From Lachnospiraceae bacterium UBA1748 (lineage in GTDB: Bacteria; Bacillota; Clostridia; Lachnospirales; Lachnospiraceae): 64,000 nt of DNA. Below, in pieces: positions 8,422 through 17,644 of this stretch. The DNA lies in NCBI GenBank assembly GCA_002314855.1, contig DCHQ01000016.1, forward strand, positions 17,238 to 81,237, in the 5' to 3' direction. A model generated the notes under the pieces. The model had not been told where the DNA came from. It searched no databases and saw only the letters and a list, made by a program, of their open reading frames with translations. The translations under genes and the position numbers were made by a program. Every line of letters begins with the position of its first letter. Position 1 is the first letter of the stretch.

Positions 8422-9708
8422 TTAGTTATCGTATCCTGTATAGTCATCCTCATCTCTCATAACTCTCTGAGCTGGACGAGCTGTTGGTCTCTGACTCTGC
8501 ATTGGTCTCTGGCCCTGTACTGGTCTCTGGCCCATTGGTCTCTGACCCTGTACTGGTCTCTGTCCCATTGATCTCTGGCCCTGTACTGGTCTCTGGCCCA
8601 TTGGTCTCTGACCCTGTGCTGGTCTCTGTCCCATTGGTCTCTGGCCCTGCATTGGTCTCTGGCCCTGCATAGGTCTCTGACCCTGTGGTCTCTGAGTAGA
8701 TGCTGATGCTCTTCTTAATGGACGATCATCGTAATCATCATCTTCATCATCGTCGTCATCGTCATCATCATCATCGTCGTCATCATCATCGTCATCATCA
8801 CGACTAAACTTGCTAAAGAAGCCTTTCTTCTTTCTTGGCTCATCATCGTAGTCGTCATCGTCGTCATCATCATCATCTTCATCATCGTCATCATCGTAGT
8901 CGTCGTCATCATAACTTGAACCACCATTGACAAGCTTAATACCCATAACTGCAGTAGCAATTACAAGAACAGCACAGATACCAATTAATATGAATACAAG
9001 AGCGTTAGATCCACCCTTCTCACCATTAGATGATACAGAACCAACTACGCTACCTGCCATGAATGTTGGATCATAACGAACATATAACTTCTCTGTTGTA
9101 TCATAGATGTACCAATCACGTGCACCTGTTGGTGACTGAGCATAGAAGATATAATATCTATCATTTGTCCATGCTGTAATCTCAACACCGTTAATTCTTA
9201 CAAATACATTTCTGAAGTTCTCAGGAATAGCACTTGGCTCTCCCTCACCTTCCATTGGAGTGAATGAACCATCTCCTACGATTTCATTCTGTCCTTCTGC
9301 AGGAGCTTCCGAATCACCGCCTACTTCATCAGGATTATCATCACCTGCTGGCTGTGGGTCAGCAGCTGCTGGAGCCTGATATGGTGAAAGAAAATCACTT
9401 CTGATATATCCATTAATGTCCTTACCTGTTGAATCATCATGATAAGAAATCTGATACCATGTCTTACCATCTGAGTCATTCTTCTGACCAAGAACATTTA
9501 CTACCTGTCCTGATTTTGCCTTACCTACTGGATCACCATTAGTGCCAGCATCTGGTCTAACATTAACATTGTTGTCATTAACCTGCATCTGTGTGTTTGA
9601 TCCATTGTCTTCTGCTGCAAATACAACTATAGACATGGCAAAACATAAAACTAATGCAGCTACTAAACTTATTGCAAGTCTTAAAGAATTTCTTCCTAGC
9701 TTATTCAT
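8422..9708 (-). CDS. SH3-domain membrane protein with poly-Asp and QRPM-repeat tail
   Basis: A 428-residue protein. An N-terminal signal sequence (residues about 10-31, ending VFAAE) leads to an SH3b-like domain (about 45-110) of the kind that binds cell wall peptides. A Pro/Asp/Glu-rich linker and a second extracellular segment follow, then one membrane helix (near residues 237-258, LVFILIGICAVLVIATAVMG). The cytoplasmic tail has long runs of Asp (up to about 18 in a row) broken by a basic RKKKGFFSKF stretch. The protein ends in about ten copies of a GQRP(M/V/A) repeat rich in Gln, Arg and Pro. The acidic and basic blocks could pair or bind metal; this is inference. No enzyme motif is seen. 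Confidence 0.75.
   Translation of the reverse strand: MNKLGRNSLRLAISLVAALVLCFAMSIVVFAAEDNGSNTQMQVNDNNVNVRPDAGTNGDPVGKAKSGQVVNVLGQKNDSDGKTWYQISYHDDSTGKDINGYIRSDFLSPYQAPAAADPQPAGDDNPDEVGGDSEAPAEGQNEIVGDGSFTPMEGEGEPSAIPENFRNVFVRINGVEITAWTNDRYYIFYAQSPTGARDWYIYDTTEKLYVRYDPTFMAGSVVGSVSSNGEKGGSNALVFILIGICAVLVIATAVMGIKLVNGGSSYDDDDYDDDDDEDDDDDDDDDYDDEPRKKKGFFSKFSRDDDDDDDDDDDDDDDDDDEDDDYDDRPLRRASASTQRPQGQRPMQGQRPMQGQRPMGQRPAQGQRPMGQRPVQGQRSMGQRPVQGQRPMGQRPVQGQRPMQSQRPTARPAQRVMRDEDDYTGYDN
8480..8700 (-). repeat. In-frame tandem repeat encoding GQRPM units
   Basis: Tandem units of 18-27 bp (core GGTCTCTGGCCC on the plus strand) code for QRPM/QRPVQG repeats in the tail of the SH3 membrane protein. Copies differ by one or two bases, which suggests recent slippage or recombination. 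Confidence 0.85.
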
Positions 9709-9763
9709 TTCCCTTTACCTCTCTTTAATTACAAACGCAATAGAACTATTATAACAAAAATAC

Positions 9764-11038
9764 TTACGCTTCATCAATAGCTTTTCCGATATCATTTCTC
9801 ATGTACTTATTGTCAAATGATATCCATTTTGTAGCTTCATAAGCCTTAGCTCTAGCTTCCTTTAAATCAGCGCCCGTTGCTGTAATGCCGAGAACTCGTC
9901 CACCATTTGTAACGATGTTACCATCAGACATCTTAGTTCCTGCATGGAAGCAGAAGTAATCATCCTTGTTATCAAAAGCTTCAAATCCTGTGATAGGATA
10001 GCCTTTTTCATAGCTAAGTGGGTAGCCTTTGCTGGCAAGTACCACACATACTGCTGCGTTATCTTCAAACTGAAGATCTATTTTATCTAAAGTTCCGTTA
10101 ACACATGCTTCAAATACATCCATAATGTCATTCTTCATTCTTGGAAGTACTACCTGTGTTTCAGGATCTCCAAATCGTGCATTAAATTCAAGAACCTTTG
10201 GTCCATCGGCTGTTAACATGAGTCCGAAGAAGATAACTCCTTTGAAAGTTCTTCCTTCACTGGCCATAGCATCAACTGTCTTCTGATAGATATTAGCCTG
10301 ACAGAACTCATCAACCTCTTTTGTATAAAATGGGCTAGGTGAGAATGTTCCCATACCACCTGTATTAAGTCCCTGATCACCATCCATAGCTCTCTTATGA
10401 TCCTGAGCTGATGTCATAGTCTTGATTGTCTTACCATCGCAGAATGAAAGAACTGAAACCTCACGTCCTGTCATAAACTCTTCGATAACCATCATGTTAC
10501 CAGCTGAGCCGAACTGCTTATCAAGCATGATAGACTTAACACCCTCTAATGCTTCTTCCTTAGTGTTACATATAAGTACACCCTTACCAAGTGCAAGACC
10601 ATCAGCCTTAAGAACGATAGGGAACTTAGCCTTAGTATTAAGATACTCAATGGCTGCATCACTATTATCAAAGTTCTCATACTGAGCTGTTGGAATATCG
10701 TACTTCTTCATAAGGTCTTTACTAAAAGCCTTACTTCCTTCCAAAATTGCTGCTGCCTTATTAGGACCAAATGTTGGGATTCCAGCTGCTTCAAAAGCAT
10801 CAACAATACCACCTACTAATGGATCATCAGGACCAACAATAACAAAATCAATTGCATTGTCCTTGGCAAACTTAACCTGTGCCTCAAAATCCATAACACT
10901 GATTGGTGCACACTCTGCAACACTGCTAATACCTGCATTACCAGGTGCACAAAACAGCTTGTCTACGCGCTTGCTTTTACTAACGGCTGTGCAGATAGCA
11001 TGTTCTCTTCCGCCACCGCCTACTACTAAAACCTTCAT
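9764..11038 (-). CDS. purD: Phosphoribosylamine-glycine ligase PurD
   Basis: A 424-residue ATP-grasp enzyme that joins glycine to 5-phosphoribosylamine to make GAR in purine synthesis. It starts MKVLVVGGGGREHAI, the standard PurD opening, and holds NARFGDPETQ, the metal/ATP-binding block of PurD. The length is typical. AAAGGA precedes the ATG, and purN lies 41 bp upstream, so it is the last gene of purE-purM-purN-purD. The next gene on the same strand (SH3 protein) follows after 55 bp with no clear terminator between. Confidence 0.97.
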   Translation of the reverse strand: MKVLVVGGGGREHAICTAVSKSKRVDKLFCAPGNAGISSVAECAPISVMDFEAQVKFAKDNAIDFVIVGPDDPLVGGIVDAFEAAGIPTFGPNKAAAILEGSKAFSKDLMKKYDIPTAQYENFDNSDAAIEYLNTKAKFPIVLKADGLALGKGVLICNTKEEALEGVKSIMLDKQFGSAGNMMVIEEFMTGREVSVLSFCDGKTIKTMTSAQDHKRAMDGDQGLNTGGMGTFSPSPFYTKEVDEFCQANIYQKTVDAMASEGRTFKGVIFFGLMLTADGPKVLEFNARFGDPETQVVLPRMKNDIMDVFEACVNGTLDKIDLQFEDNAAVCVVLASKGYPLSYEKGYPITGFEAFDNKDDYFCFHAGTKMSDGNIVTNGGRVLGITATGADLKEARAKAYEATKWISFDNKYMRNDIGKAIDEA

Positions 11039-11079
11039 GCGTCTTCCTTTCTCTTACTATTATCAAGTAGATACTTATT

Positions 11080-11673
11080 TTATAATTCGTTGTTCGCAAT
11101 CATATCGATAGCCTGTGGTAATATTATCCACTCAGCCTGCTCCATAACTCTTTGCTGGAGCTGCTTAGGAGTATCGCCCTTCTCAACATTAACTGCCTTC
11201 TGTAATATGATTGGGCCTGTATCAGTACCTTCATCTACAAAATGCACTGTTGCGCCAGTAACCTTAACTCCACGCTCAAGGGCTTTCTCATGAACCTTAA
11301 GTCCATAATATCCTGTACCACAAAATGATGGAATCAGTGATGGATGGATATTAATAATCTTTCCTCTATACTGCTCAATCATTGCAGGAGGTATAACCAC
11401 AAGGAATCCTGCAAGTACTATAAGATCAGGATTAATTTCATTAACCTTATCAAGGAATGCCTTGTTAAAAGCTTCTCTTGTCTCATAGCTCTTAGGAGAT
11501 ACACATGCTGCATCGATACCAGCATTCTTTGCTCTCTCTAATGCAAATGCTCCTTCATTGTTACTAATAACACATTTAATCTTAGTGTTACGAATCTTTC
11601 CTTCATTAATGGCATCAATAATTGCCTGAAGATTAGTTCCACCACCTGATACACATACCAGAATATTTAGCAT
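11080..11673 (-). CDS. purN: Phosphoribosylglycinamide formyltransferase PurN
   Basis: A 197-residue GART enzyme that transfers a formyl group from 10-formyl-THF to GAR. It shows the opening VCVSGGGTNLQAI, the catalytic IINIHPSLIPSF block (Asn and His), and the VTGATVHFVDEGTDTGPI block with the catalytic Asp. Its ATG overlaps the end of purM by 7 nt, with GGGAG 7 nt upstream, which points to translational coupling. Confidence 0.97.
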   Translation of the reverse strand: MLNILVCVSGGGTNLQAIIDAINEGKIRNTKIKCVISNNEGAFALERAKNAGIDAACVSPKSYETREAFNKAFLDKVNEINPDLIVLAGFLVVIPPAMIEQYRGKIINIHPSLIPSFCGTGYYGLKVHEKALERGVKVTGATVHFVDEGTDTGPIILQKAVNVEKGDTPKQLQQRVMEQAEWIILPQAIDMIANNEL

Positions 11674-12692
11674 AAGATAACTCCCTTATCACCTGAAACA
11701 GCTTCACCAAGAACCCAAGCCTTGTCACCAGCTGCTGCAATAGCTGCGATTGTTTTATCCACATCAGCACTATCAACTGCAAGAACCATACCAACACCCA
11801 TGTTGAATGTGTTGTACATCATCTGCTCTTCAATATTACCTGTCTTCTGAAGCATATTAAAGATTGCTGGTACTTCGTAGCTGTTCTTTACAACCTTAGC
11901 TGTAATAGTATCAGGAAGCATACGAGGAATATTCTCATAGAAACCACCACCTGTAATGTGGCTACATCCCTTAACAACTACGCCTGCATTCTTAACAGAC
12001 TTTAAAGCCTTAACATAGATTCTTGTTGGCTCGATAAGAGCTTCACCAAGAGTTCTACCAAGCTCATCACAATATCTTGAAAGATTCTGCTCTGACATTG
12101 TGAACACCTTTCTAACAAGTGAAAATCCGTTAGAATGAACACCGCTTGATGCGATACCAATAAGAACATCACCAGCCTTAATATTCTGACCTGTAATGAT
12201 ATCCTTTCTATCAACAACACCTACTGAGAAACCAGCTAAATCGTACTCATCCTCAGGCATAAGTCCTGGATGCTCAGCTGTCTCACCACCGATAAGTGCA
12301 CAGTCAGACTGCTTACAGCCTTCAGCTACACCCTTAACGATAGTAGCAATCTTCTCAGGGTAGTTCTTGCCACATGCAATATAGTCAAGGAAGAAAAGTG
12401 GTTCACCACCTGCACAAGCTACGTCGTTAACACACATAGCAACTGCATCGATACCAATTGTGTCATGCTTGTCCATAATAAATGCAAGCTTTACCTTGGT
12501 TCCACATCCATCAGTACCTGATAAAAGTACTGGATCCTCCATATTCTTAATGGCTCCAAGTGAGAAAGCTCCTGAGAAACCACCAAGACCACCAAGTACT
12601 TCTGGTCTCATTGTTTCCTTAACATACTGCTTCATAAGCTCTACTGACTTGTAACCAGCTTCGATATCAACTCCCGCGTTCTTGTAATCCAT
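11667..12692 (-). CDS. purM: AIR synthetase PurM
   Basis: A 341-residue phosphoribosylformylglycinamidine cyclo-ligase, normal length, which closes the imidazole ring of AIR. It begins MDYKNAGVDIEAGYKSVELM and contains the ATP-binding GTDGCGTKVKLA and the conserved DAVAMCVNDV segment. AAGGAG lies upstream of the ATG. It follows purE by 18 bp and overlaps purN, so it is in the middle of the pur operon. Confidence 0.97.
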   Translation of the reverse strand: MDYKNAGVDIEAGYKSVELMKQYVKETMRPEVLGGLGGFSGAFSLGAIKNMEDPVLLSGTDGCGTKVKLAFIMDKHDTIGIDAVAMCVNDVACAGGEPLFFLDYIACGKNYPEKIATIVKGVAEGCKQSDCALIGGETAEHPGLMPEDEYDLAGFSVGVVDRKDIITGQNIKAGDVLIGIASSGVHSNGFSLVRKVFTMSEQNLSRYCDELGRTLGEALIEPTRIYVKALKSVKNAGVVVKGCSHITGGGFYENIPRMLPDTITAKVVKNSYEVPAIFNMLQKTGNIEEQMMYNTFNMGVGMVLAVDSADVDKTIAAIAAAGDKAWVLGEAVSGDKGVILC

Positions 12693-12710
12693 TGTTGTTC
12701 TCCTTAAATA

Positions 12711-13211
12711 TTAATAATTCTTATATCCAACTTCCTGTAACTTCTGATCCTTAGCTACAACTGCATCCTTCTGCTTAGCAGAGTATGCCTTGAGCTTATC
12801 AAGAAGTGCGCTATCACTTGTTGCTAAAATCTTAGCTGCAAGTAATCCTGCGTTGGCACCACCATTAATAGCAACTGTTGCTACTGGAATACCACTAGGC
12901 ATCTGTACAATTGAGTAAAGCGAATCTTTACCACCAAGGCTTGTAGTATGCATTGGAATACCAATAACTGGCATTGGGAAGATAGCTGCGCACATACCAG
13001 GTAAATGTGCTGCCATACCTGCTCCTGCAATAATAACCTTGAATCCATTTGCCTCTGCACTATTTGCATAGTCAAAGAACTCCTGAGGTTCTCTGTGAGC
13101 TGAAATAATTCTCATATCAAATGAGATACCAAGCTCTTCTAAAACATCTGCTGCTTTCTTCATAATAGGCATATCTGAATCACTGCCCATTACAATACCA
13201 ACCTGTGCCAT
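12711..13211 (-). CDS. purE: N5-CAIR mutase PurE (class I)
   Basis: A 166-residue class I PurE, which moves the carboxyl group of N5-CAIR to make CAIR. It has the GSDSDMPIM opening and the SAHREP motif with the catalytic His. Class I PurE normally works with PurK, which is not in this window. AAAGGAG precedes the ATG. It starts 35 bp after the peptidase gene and leads purM-purN-purD, so the purine genes appear to be read through from the pyr genes upstream. No purine riboswitch or PurR-like site could be found in the 34 bp in front. Confidence 0.96.
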   Translation of the reverse strand: MAQVGIVMGSDSDMPIMKKAADVLEELGISFDMRIISAHREPQEFFDYANSAEANGFKVIIAGAGMAAHLPGMCAAIFPMPVIGIPMHTTSLGGKDSLYSIVQMPSGIPVATVAINGGANAGLLAAKILATSDSALLDKLKAYSAKQKDAVVAKDQKLQEVGYKNY

Positions 13212-13245
13212 TATTTTTCTCCTTTTTTGATTATATATAACTTAT

Positions 13246-15330
13246 TTAATCCAAATATTTGTTAAGCTCATCCATACCCTCTAAAACGAATCGACCGTTT
13301 TCCAGAATCTTAACTGAGCTGCCATCACTTCTAATCGCTTCAATAAGTCCAAGCTCATTGTAAGGAAGAGTGATATCTGTATGACAGTTAAAATATGCCT
13401 TGCCAGGATCAGTCTTTCTAAGAAGACTTACCTCATTATCTCTTGCATATATTTCTTTACCATCAGGATTATATACTACCACATCCTCAGCATGGGAATA
13501 ACATGTATCTCCTAATGCGAAATGAGGACCAGTCTTCTCAGCAATAAGGATTGGAAGCTTGCCAGCTATATCAAAATCCTTACCCATCTTAAAGGCTCTT
13601 GTGTTAGTACCTATAGCAAATTCTCCAATTGGAAGTGTGTCATGATTAAATAACACATTATCCATGAAGAATGCTTTATTCTTGGCTTCATCATCGTAGT
13701 TCGTAAGACTATAGCTTTCTACATAGCCATCCTTAATATCTACGATAAGATTTTCATACTTAAGATCATTAAGGAATACTTCTGATACATTCAGTCTTCC
13801 GTTAGTTCCCTTAAGTACAGGTGATGTAAATACCTCACCTACTGGAATATTAACATCAGCCACGCAGTTCTCAAACTTGGTCTGCTTTTCAGGATTAGGT
13901 AAATCAATAAGATTAACTGTTATATCAGTCTGATTGCTACCCTGTCCTACTATTCTAACCTTGCAGGCTGTATCCAAAGTATCAATAATCTTCTGCTGAA
14001 GTTTCTGATACAGATAATAATCAAGTGTATTAATCTCGAGAGTCTCATCAAATATGGCCTCGAAATTCTCGCCTATACTAGGAACTGGGAAAGCGATAAT
14101 AGTAAAGCTTCTTTCCTCGCCCTTAATATATTCATTGGTAAGTGCTCCAGACTTAGATGCCTGCTTAACACTAAGCTGCTGTTGTTCCTTGGATAATGAA
14201 TAACTCTCGTCCTTAGTTACTGGAACAAAAGGCTCCTCACCAAAGATTTCCATTACTGCTGGACCAGCATGACCATAGGCCTTGTCTTTATTTGCTTCAA
14301 AAGCTTCTTTAAGTGCTTCTAGCTTTCTTGTAACAAGCTGACCATCAAGCACTAATGCCTCATCCTTGCTGTGATCGTAATCATACTGCATATTAGGATT
14401 GGCACCAAAGTAGCCTATCTTCTGAACGTTCTGTCTTCTAAATAACGAGCTATATGCTCTATATATTACAGGCTTAAGTCCCATCTTCTCAAAGTTTTCG
14501 ATGGCAACTCGTACTACTTTTTCGAATCCAAGAGGATATCTAATATTTACCGTATTCTTCTTCGATAAATCTTTGCCAGTTGTGACAAATCCTATTCGAT
14601 AACCTTCAGAAAATGTATCTGCCATCTTTTTTATCTTGTCATCTGGAAGTGATGCAAGATAAGAAGAAAGCTTAATCTCATTGTCTGTTATATACTCACC
14701 ATAGGTGTATAAATAATCTGGATTATCAAGGTCAAGGTCCATAATGATTCTAGTTGCAAAATCATTGGACTCATCAACCATCTCGCCAACTCTAAGTAAT
14801 GACTCATCCTCACTATAATCGCTGACATACCAGTAGATACTGTCGCGAAGTGTTTCTGCTTCTGGCTCTAATCCATCGTTTACCGCATTCTCTACGATAC
14901 AGTAAATCTCGATAAAAAGCTCAAGTCGCATTAAAATGTGCTTTCCCTTGCCTTCATACGCAAATGGAATAGTACTTCTAAGCTCGTAAGCCACAAGCGA
15001 AAAAATCCTACCAATCTCCTTACCAAACTTCGATACTGTGAAGGTAGGATTACAATATGACTTATCATAATTCTTAACTAAAATATCTTCATAAAGCTCT
15101 GTCATCAACTCTCTAAGTTTCTGACTAGAAAGCTTATCAAAAGCAGTAGCGTCCTTTGTCTGATGTACAGGAAGCATATATTCATAGGCTTCACATACTC
15201 TGGATAAAAATGCTGCCTCTGCCTTAAAGTAATCCTGATACTTTGAAGGCATATTGCTCTCGCTGCCAAGTATATCAGCTATTTTATCCTTACAAAGCTC
15301 ATAACGCTCTGTCTCGAATGGTTCCATCAT
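13246..15330 (-). CDS. M29 (aminopeptidase T-like) metallopeptidase with long N-terminal extension
   Basis: A protein of about 694 residues. The C-terminal 350 or so show the six metal ligands of the M29 aminopeptidase family: Glu in VGEVFTSP, Glu in GEFAIG, His in PHFALG, Tyr in CYSHAED, and His and Asp in CHTDITLP. So a zinc- or cobalt-dependent aminopeptidase is likely. The first 330 residues are not part of the usual family (AmpT is about 410 residues). I chose ATG at 15330 because it overlaps the stop of the upstream gene (ATGA) and has GGAG 10 nt before; an in-frame start at 15372 would overlap that gene by 46 nt. Between pyrE and purE, it may serve nucleotide or peptide turnover, but the link is not clear. 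Confidence 0.8.
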   Translation of the reverse strand: MMEPFETERYELCKDKIADILGSESNMPSKYQDYFKAEAAFLSRVCEAYEYMLPVHQTKDATAFDKLSSQKLRELMTELYEDILVKNYDKSYCNPTFTVSKFGKEIGRIFSLVAYELRSTIPFAYEGKGKHILMRLELFIEIYCIVENAVNDGLEPEAETLRDSIYWYVSDYSEDESLLRVGEMVDESNDFATRIIMDLDLDNPDYLYTYGEYITDNEIKLSSYLASLPDDKIKKMADTFSEGYRIGFVTTGKDLSKKNTVNIRYPLGFEKVVRVAIENFEKMGLKPVIYRAYSSLFRRQNVQKIGYFGANPNMQYDYDHSKDEALVLDGQLVTRKLEALKEAFEANKDKAYGHAGPAVMEIFGEEPFVPVTKDESYSLSKEQQQLSVKQASKSGALTNEYIKGEERSFTIIAFPVPSIGENFEAIFDETLEINTLDYYLYQKLQQKIIDTLDTACKVRIVGQGSNQTDITVNLIDLPNPEKQTKFENCVADVNIPVGEVFTSPVLKGTNGRLNVSEVFLNDLKYENLIVDIKDGYVESYSLTNYDDEAKNKAFFMDNVLFNHDTLPIGEFAIGTNTRAFKMGKDFDIAGKLPILIAEKTGPHFALGDTCYSHAEDVVVYNPDGKEIYARDNEVSLLRKTDPGKAYFNCHTDITLPYNELGLIEAIRSDGSSVKILENGRFVLEGMDELNKYLD

Positions 15331-15653
15331 CTTATCACGGCTCCAAAAATAACTATTATTATCAGGCTCCACAAAACAACCAGTGAATTGAGCAGTAGCC
15401 CAAGCCTTGGAAATAATCCGTAGTCACCTTTTTTCGATTTGCCCACAAACCCAAGGATAATACCAACAAGGGCCATAACAAGTGCAAGCGCTAATGCAGC
15501 CGCATATCTAACAGAGCTTGACGCCTTTGTAAGATATGGCATAACTGTTGCAAGCAAACTTGATACCAGTGCTATACATCCTAATATTGCGGACATAATT
15601 CCAACTGGTGAGTGGACTTTGTCTGAAAACTTATATTTACCAAATATATTCAT
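15327..15653 (-). CDS. Small membrane protein (DUF6142-like)
   Basis: A 108-residue protein with three hydrophobic segments: about residues 17-41, 50-70 and 83-107. A short basic N terminus (MNIFGKYKFSDK) precedes them and a KSKKGDYG loop lies between the second and third. It resembles small clostridial proteins that I recall as DUF6142; I cannot confirm this. It shares its stop with the start of the peptidase gene and follows another tiny membrane gene by 11 bp, so the two may act together. No Shine-Dalgarno is seen before its ATG, which suggests coupling to the gene upstream. Confidence 0.65.
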   Translation of the reverse strand: MNIFGKYKFSDKVHSPVGIMSAILGCIALVSSLLATVMPYLTKASSSVRYAAALALALVMALVGIILGFVGKSKKGDYGLFPRLGLLLNSLVVLWSLIIIVIFGAVIR

Positions 15654-15664
15654 ATCAGACCGTA

Positions 15665-15820
15665 TTAGAACATTATCTTGCTCTTGTGTGCAAGTAGACG
15701 TGCTCCTCCAACAATCATAAGTATTCCAAGTGACACCCCTACCACAATACTAATAACACCTGCAGCAATATTTAAAGCGCCTGTGCTACGCATAACCTTA
15801 TATACCTTTTCTCCGTCCAT
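15665..15820 (-). CDS. 51-residue membrane protein
   Basis: A very short gene. The translation starts MDGEKVYKVMRSTGALNIAA, continues with a hydrophobic glycine-rich stretch (residues 17-40) and ends in a basic tail RLLAHKSKIMF. A perfect AGGAGG lies 5 nt before the ATG, and the gene fills the 180-bp space between pyrE and the next membrane protein exactly, which supports expression. It would make one long or two short membrane segments. I do not recognise it. Confidence 0.7.
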   Translation of the reverse strand: MDGEKVYKVMRSTGALNIAAGVISIVVGVSLGILMIVGGARLLAHKSKIMF

Positions 15821-15832
15821 TATACCCTCCTA

Positions 15833-16519
15833 CTACTTGCAACCATACTGCTTGTAATACTCATCGATTGCAGTCTTGATTGTATCGTTAATAACTACTC
15901 TTCCCTGGCACTCACGATTGTAAAGATGCTCTGTAACTTCTGCCATAGATACAATGGCATTAGTTGGGAAGCCGTATGTTTCAGCAACCTCATCAAGTGC
16001 TGTCTTGCTAACATCACCTGATAAACCAACTTCCTGACGGTTAAGAGAAACCATAAGACCAACGATTGTAACATTGGCTGCTGCTCTTACCTTTGGAACT
16101 GTCTCCTCCATTGACTTACCTGATGTTGTAACATCCTCAATCATTACAACACGGTCACCATCAACTGGCTTGTAACCAAGAAGGCCACCCTTATCAGCAC
16201 CGTGATCCTTCTCTTCCTTACGGTCACAGCAATACTTGATTTCCTTACCGTACAGTCTTGAATAAGCCTCAGCAGTAACAACTGCAAGTGGAATACCCTT
16301 GTAAGCTGGTCCAAAAAGTACATCAAAATCATCACCATAAGATGCATGAATTGCCTTGGCATAATACTCACCAAGTCTTGATAACTGAGAACCTGTTACA
16401 TAAGCGCCTGCATTCATGAAGAATGGTGACTTACGTCCACTCTTTAAAGTGAAATCACCGAACTTAAGAACATCGCTTTCTACCATAAACTCTATAAATT
16501 CCTGCTTATACTGCTCCAT
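15833..16519 (-). CDS. pyrE: Orotate phosphoribosyltransferase PyrE
   Basis: A 228-residue OPRTase that converts orotate and PRPP to OMP. The PRPP-binding motif is VVMIEDVTTSGKS, and the flexible-loop region CDRKEEKDHG is present. GGAGG precedes the ATG by 8 nt. It follows pyrF by 111 bp, in the order pyrF-pyrE, so the last two steps of UMP synthesis are made together. The gap holds two small hairpins (GGTTTATCAAACC and AGGCTTATACGCCT) but no PyrR-type antiterminator that I can recognise. Confidence 0.96.
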   Translation of the reverse strand: MEQYKQEFIEFMVESDVLKFGDFTLKSGRKSPFFMNAGAYVTGSQLSRLGEYYAKAIHASYGDDFDVLFGPAYKGIPLAVVTAEAYSRLYGKEIKYCCDRKEEKDHGADKGGLLGYKPVDGDRVVMIEDVTTSGKSMEETVPKVRAAANVTIVGLMVSLNRQEVGLSGDVSKTALDEVAETYGFPTNAIVSMAEVTEHLYNRECQGRVVINDTIKTAIDEYYKQYGCK

Positions 16520-16630
16520 TTTTGAGGCCTCCTAATACTGAATTTAACCTTGAAAATTTTAACATACTACATATGGTTTATCAAACCACCTAGGCTTATA
16601 CGCCTGTTAGCATATATTGTACTTTTTATA

Positions 16631-17557
16631 TTATCTAGATGCGAGAGCTCCCTCGATATCAGCCTTCATATCAAGTACTGCAGCTCTTGCTGCATCGGCA
16701 TATGCTGCCTCTCCGAAATTAGCATATTTCTCCTGCTTGTAAGCTCCAATAATACCTCTTGAAGAGTTAATAATTGCTCCAAGCCCATCTTCATTGAAGA
16801 AGTGAACAAGGTCAGCACCCTTACCACCCTGAGCACCGTATCCTGGAACTAAGATATATGCCTTTGGCATAAGCTTTCTAAGAATCTTACCCTGCTCTGG
16901 ATATGTAGCACCAACAACTGCACCAACGTAGCTGTATGAGTCGCCCATTGCATCAGCGCCCCACTCTACAACCTTCTCTGCAACATGCTCGTAAAGAGCG
17001 CGGCCATCAACTAATCTATCCTGGAATTCACCACTTGATGGGTTAGATGTCTTAACAAGTACGAAGATACCCTTCTTCTCTTCCTTACATACATCAACGA
17101 AAGGCTTAACACCGTCTGTACCAAGGTATGGGTTAACTGTTACGAAGTCCTCATCGATACCTCTAAAGTCCTTGCCTTCGATTGTAACCTTACCAAGATG
17201 TCCAATTGCATAAGCTGTACTTGTTGATCCGATATCGCCTCTCTTGATATCACCGATAACTACAAGACCCTTGCTCTTGCAATAGTCAACTGTCTCTTTA
17301 TATGCAATGATGCCTGGAATACCAAACTGCTCATACATAGCAATCTGTGGCTTAACAGCTGGAATAAGATCGTAGCAGGCATCAACAAGTGCCTTGTTGT
17401 ACTCGAGTATTGCCTTAGCTACGCCTTCAAGATTGGCACCATACTCTTTGTAATTCTTCTGAAGTACACTATCTGGAATAAGCGCTAATGTAGGATCAAG
17501 ACCTACAACTATAGGAGCTCCTGTTTTCTTAATGTTCTCAACTAATTTGTTAATCAT
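16631..17557 (-). CDS. pyrF: Orotidine-5'-phosphate decarboxylase PyrF (type 2)
   Basis: A 308-residue type 2 OMP decarboxylase, longer than the 230-residue type 1. It makes UMP from OMP. The catalytic Lys-Asp array is in GDIKRGDIGSTS, and the Pro-Gly-Tyr-Gly-Ala phosphate loop is in LVPGYGAQGG. AGAGGAG precedes the ATG. A TATAAT (17608-17603 on the minus strand) upstream could be the -10 of the operon, but its -35 is poor. It appears to head the run pyrF-pyrE-small genes-peptidase-purEMND. Confidence 0.96.
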   Translation of the reverse strand: MINKLVENIKKTGAPIVVGLDPTLALIPDSVLQKNYKEYGANLEGVAKAILEYNKALVDACYDLIPAVKPQIAMYEQFGIPGIIAYKETVDYCKSKGLVVIGDIKRGDIGSTSTAYAIGHLGKVTIEGKDFRGIDEDFVTVNPYLGTDGVKPFVDVCKEEKKGIFVLVKTSNPSSGEFQDRLVDGRALYEHVAEKVVEWGADAMGDSYSYVGAVVGATYPEQGKILRKLMPKAYILVPGYGAQGGKGADLVHFFNEDGLGAIINSSRGIIGAYKQEKYANFGEAAYADAARAAVLDMKADIEGALASR

Positions 17558-17644
17558 TTGTGCTCTCCTCTCATATTTTGCCCATAATAATACATTGTAA
17601 TTATTATACCTATAAAACCATTATCTTTCTATATCATTTATAAC

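Noticed and set aside
8715..8960. An 81-residue frame on the minus strand inside the poly-Asp region.
   Set aside because: It is the Met/Thr-rich shifted frame of the GAT/GAC repeats of the real gene.
13246..15372. A start for the M29 peptidase at 15372.
   Set aside because: It would overlap the upstream gene by 46 nt and has no ribosome site; ATG at 15330 overlaps the stop as ATGA and has GGAG upstream.
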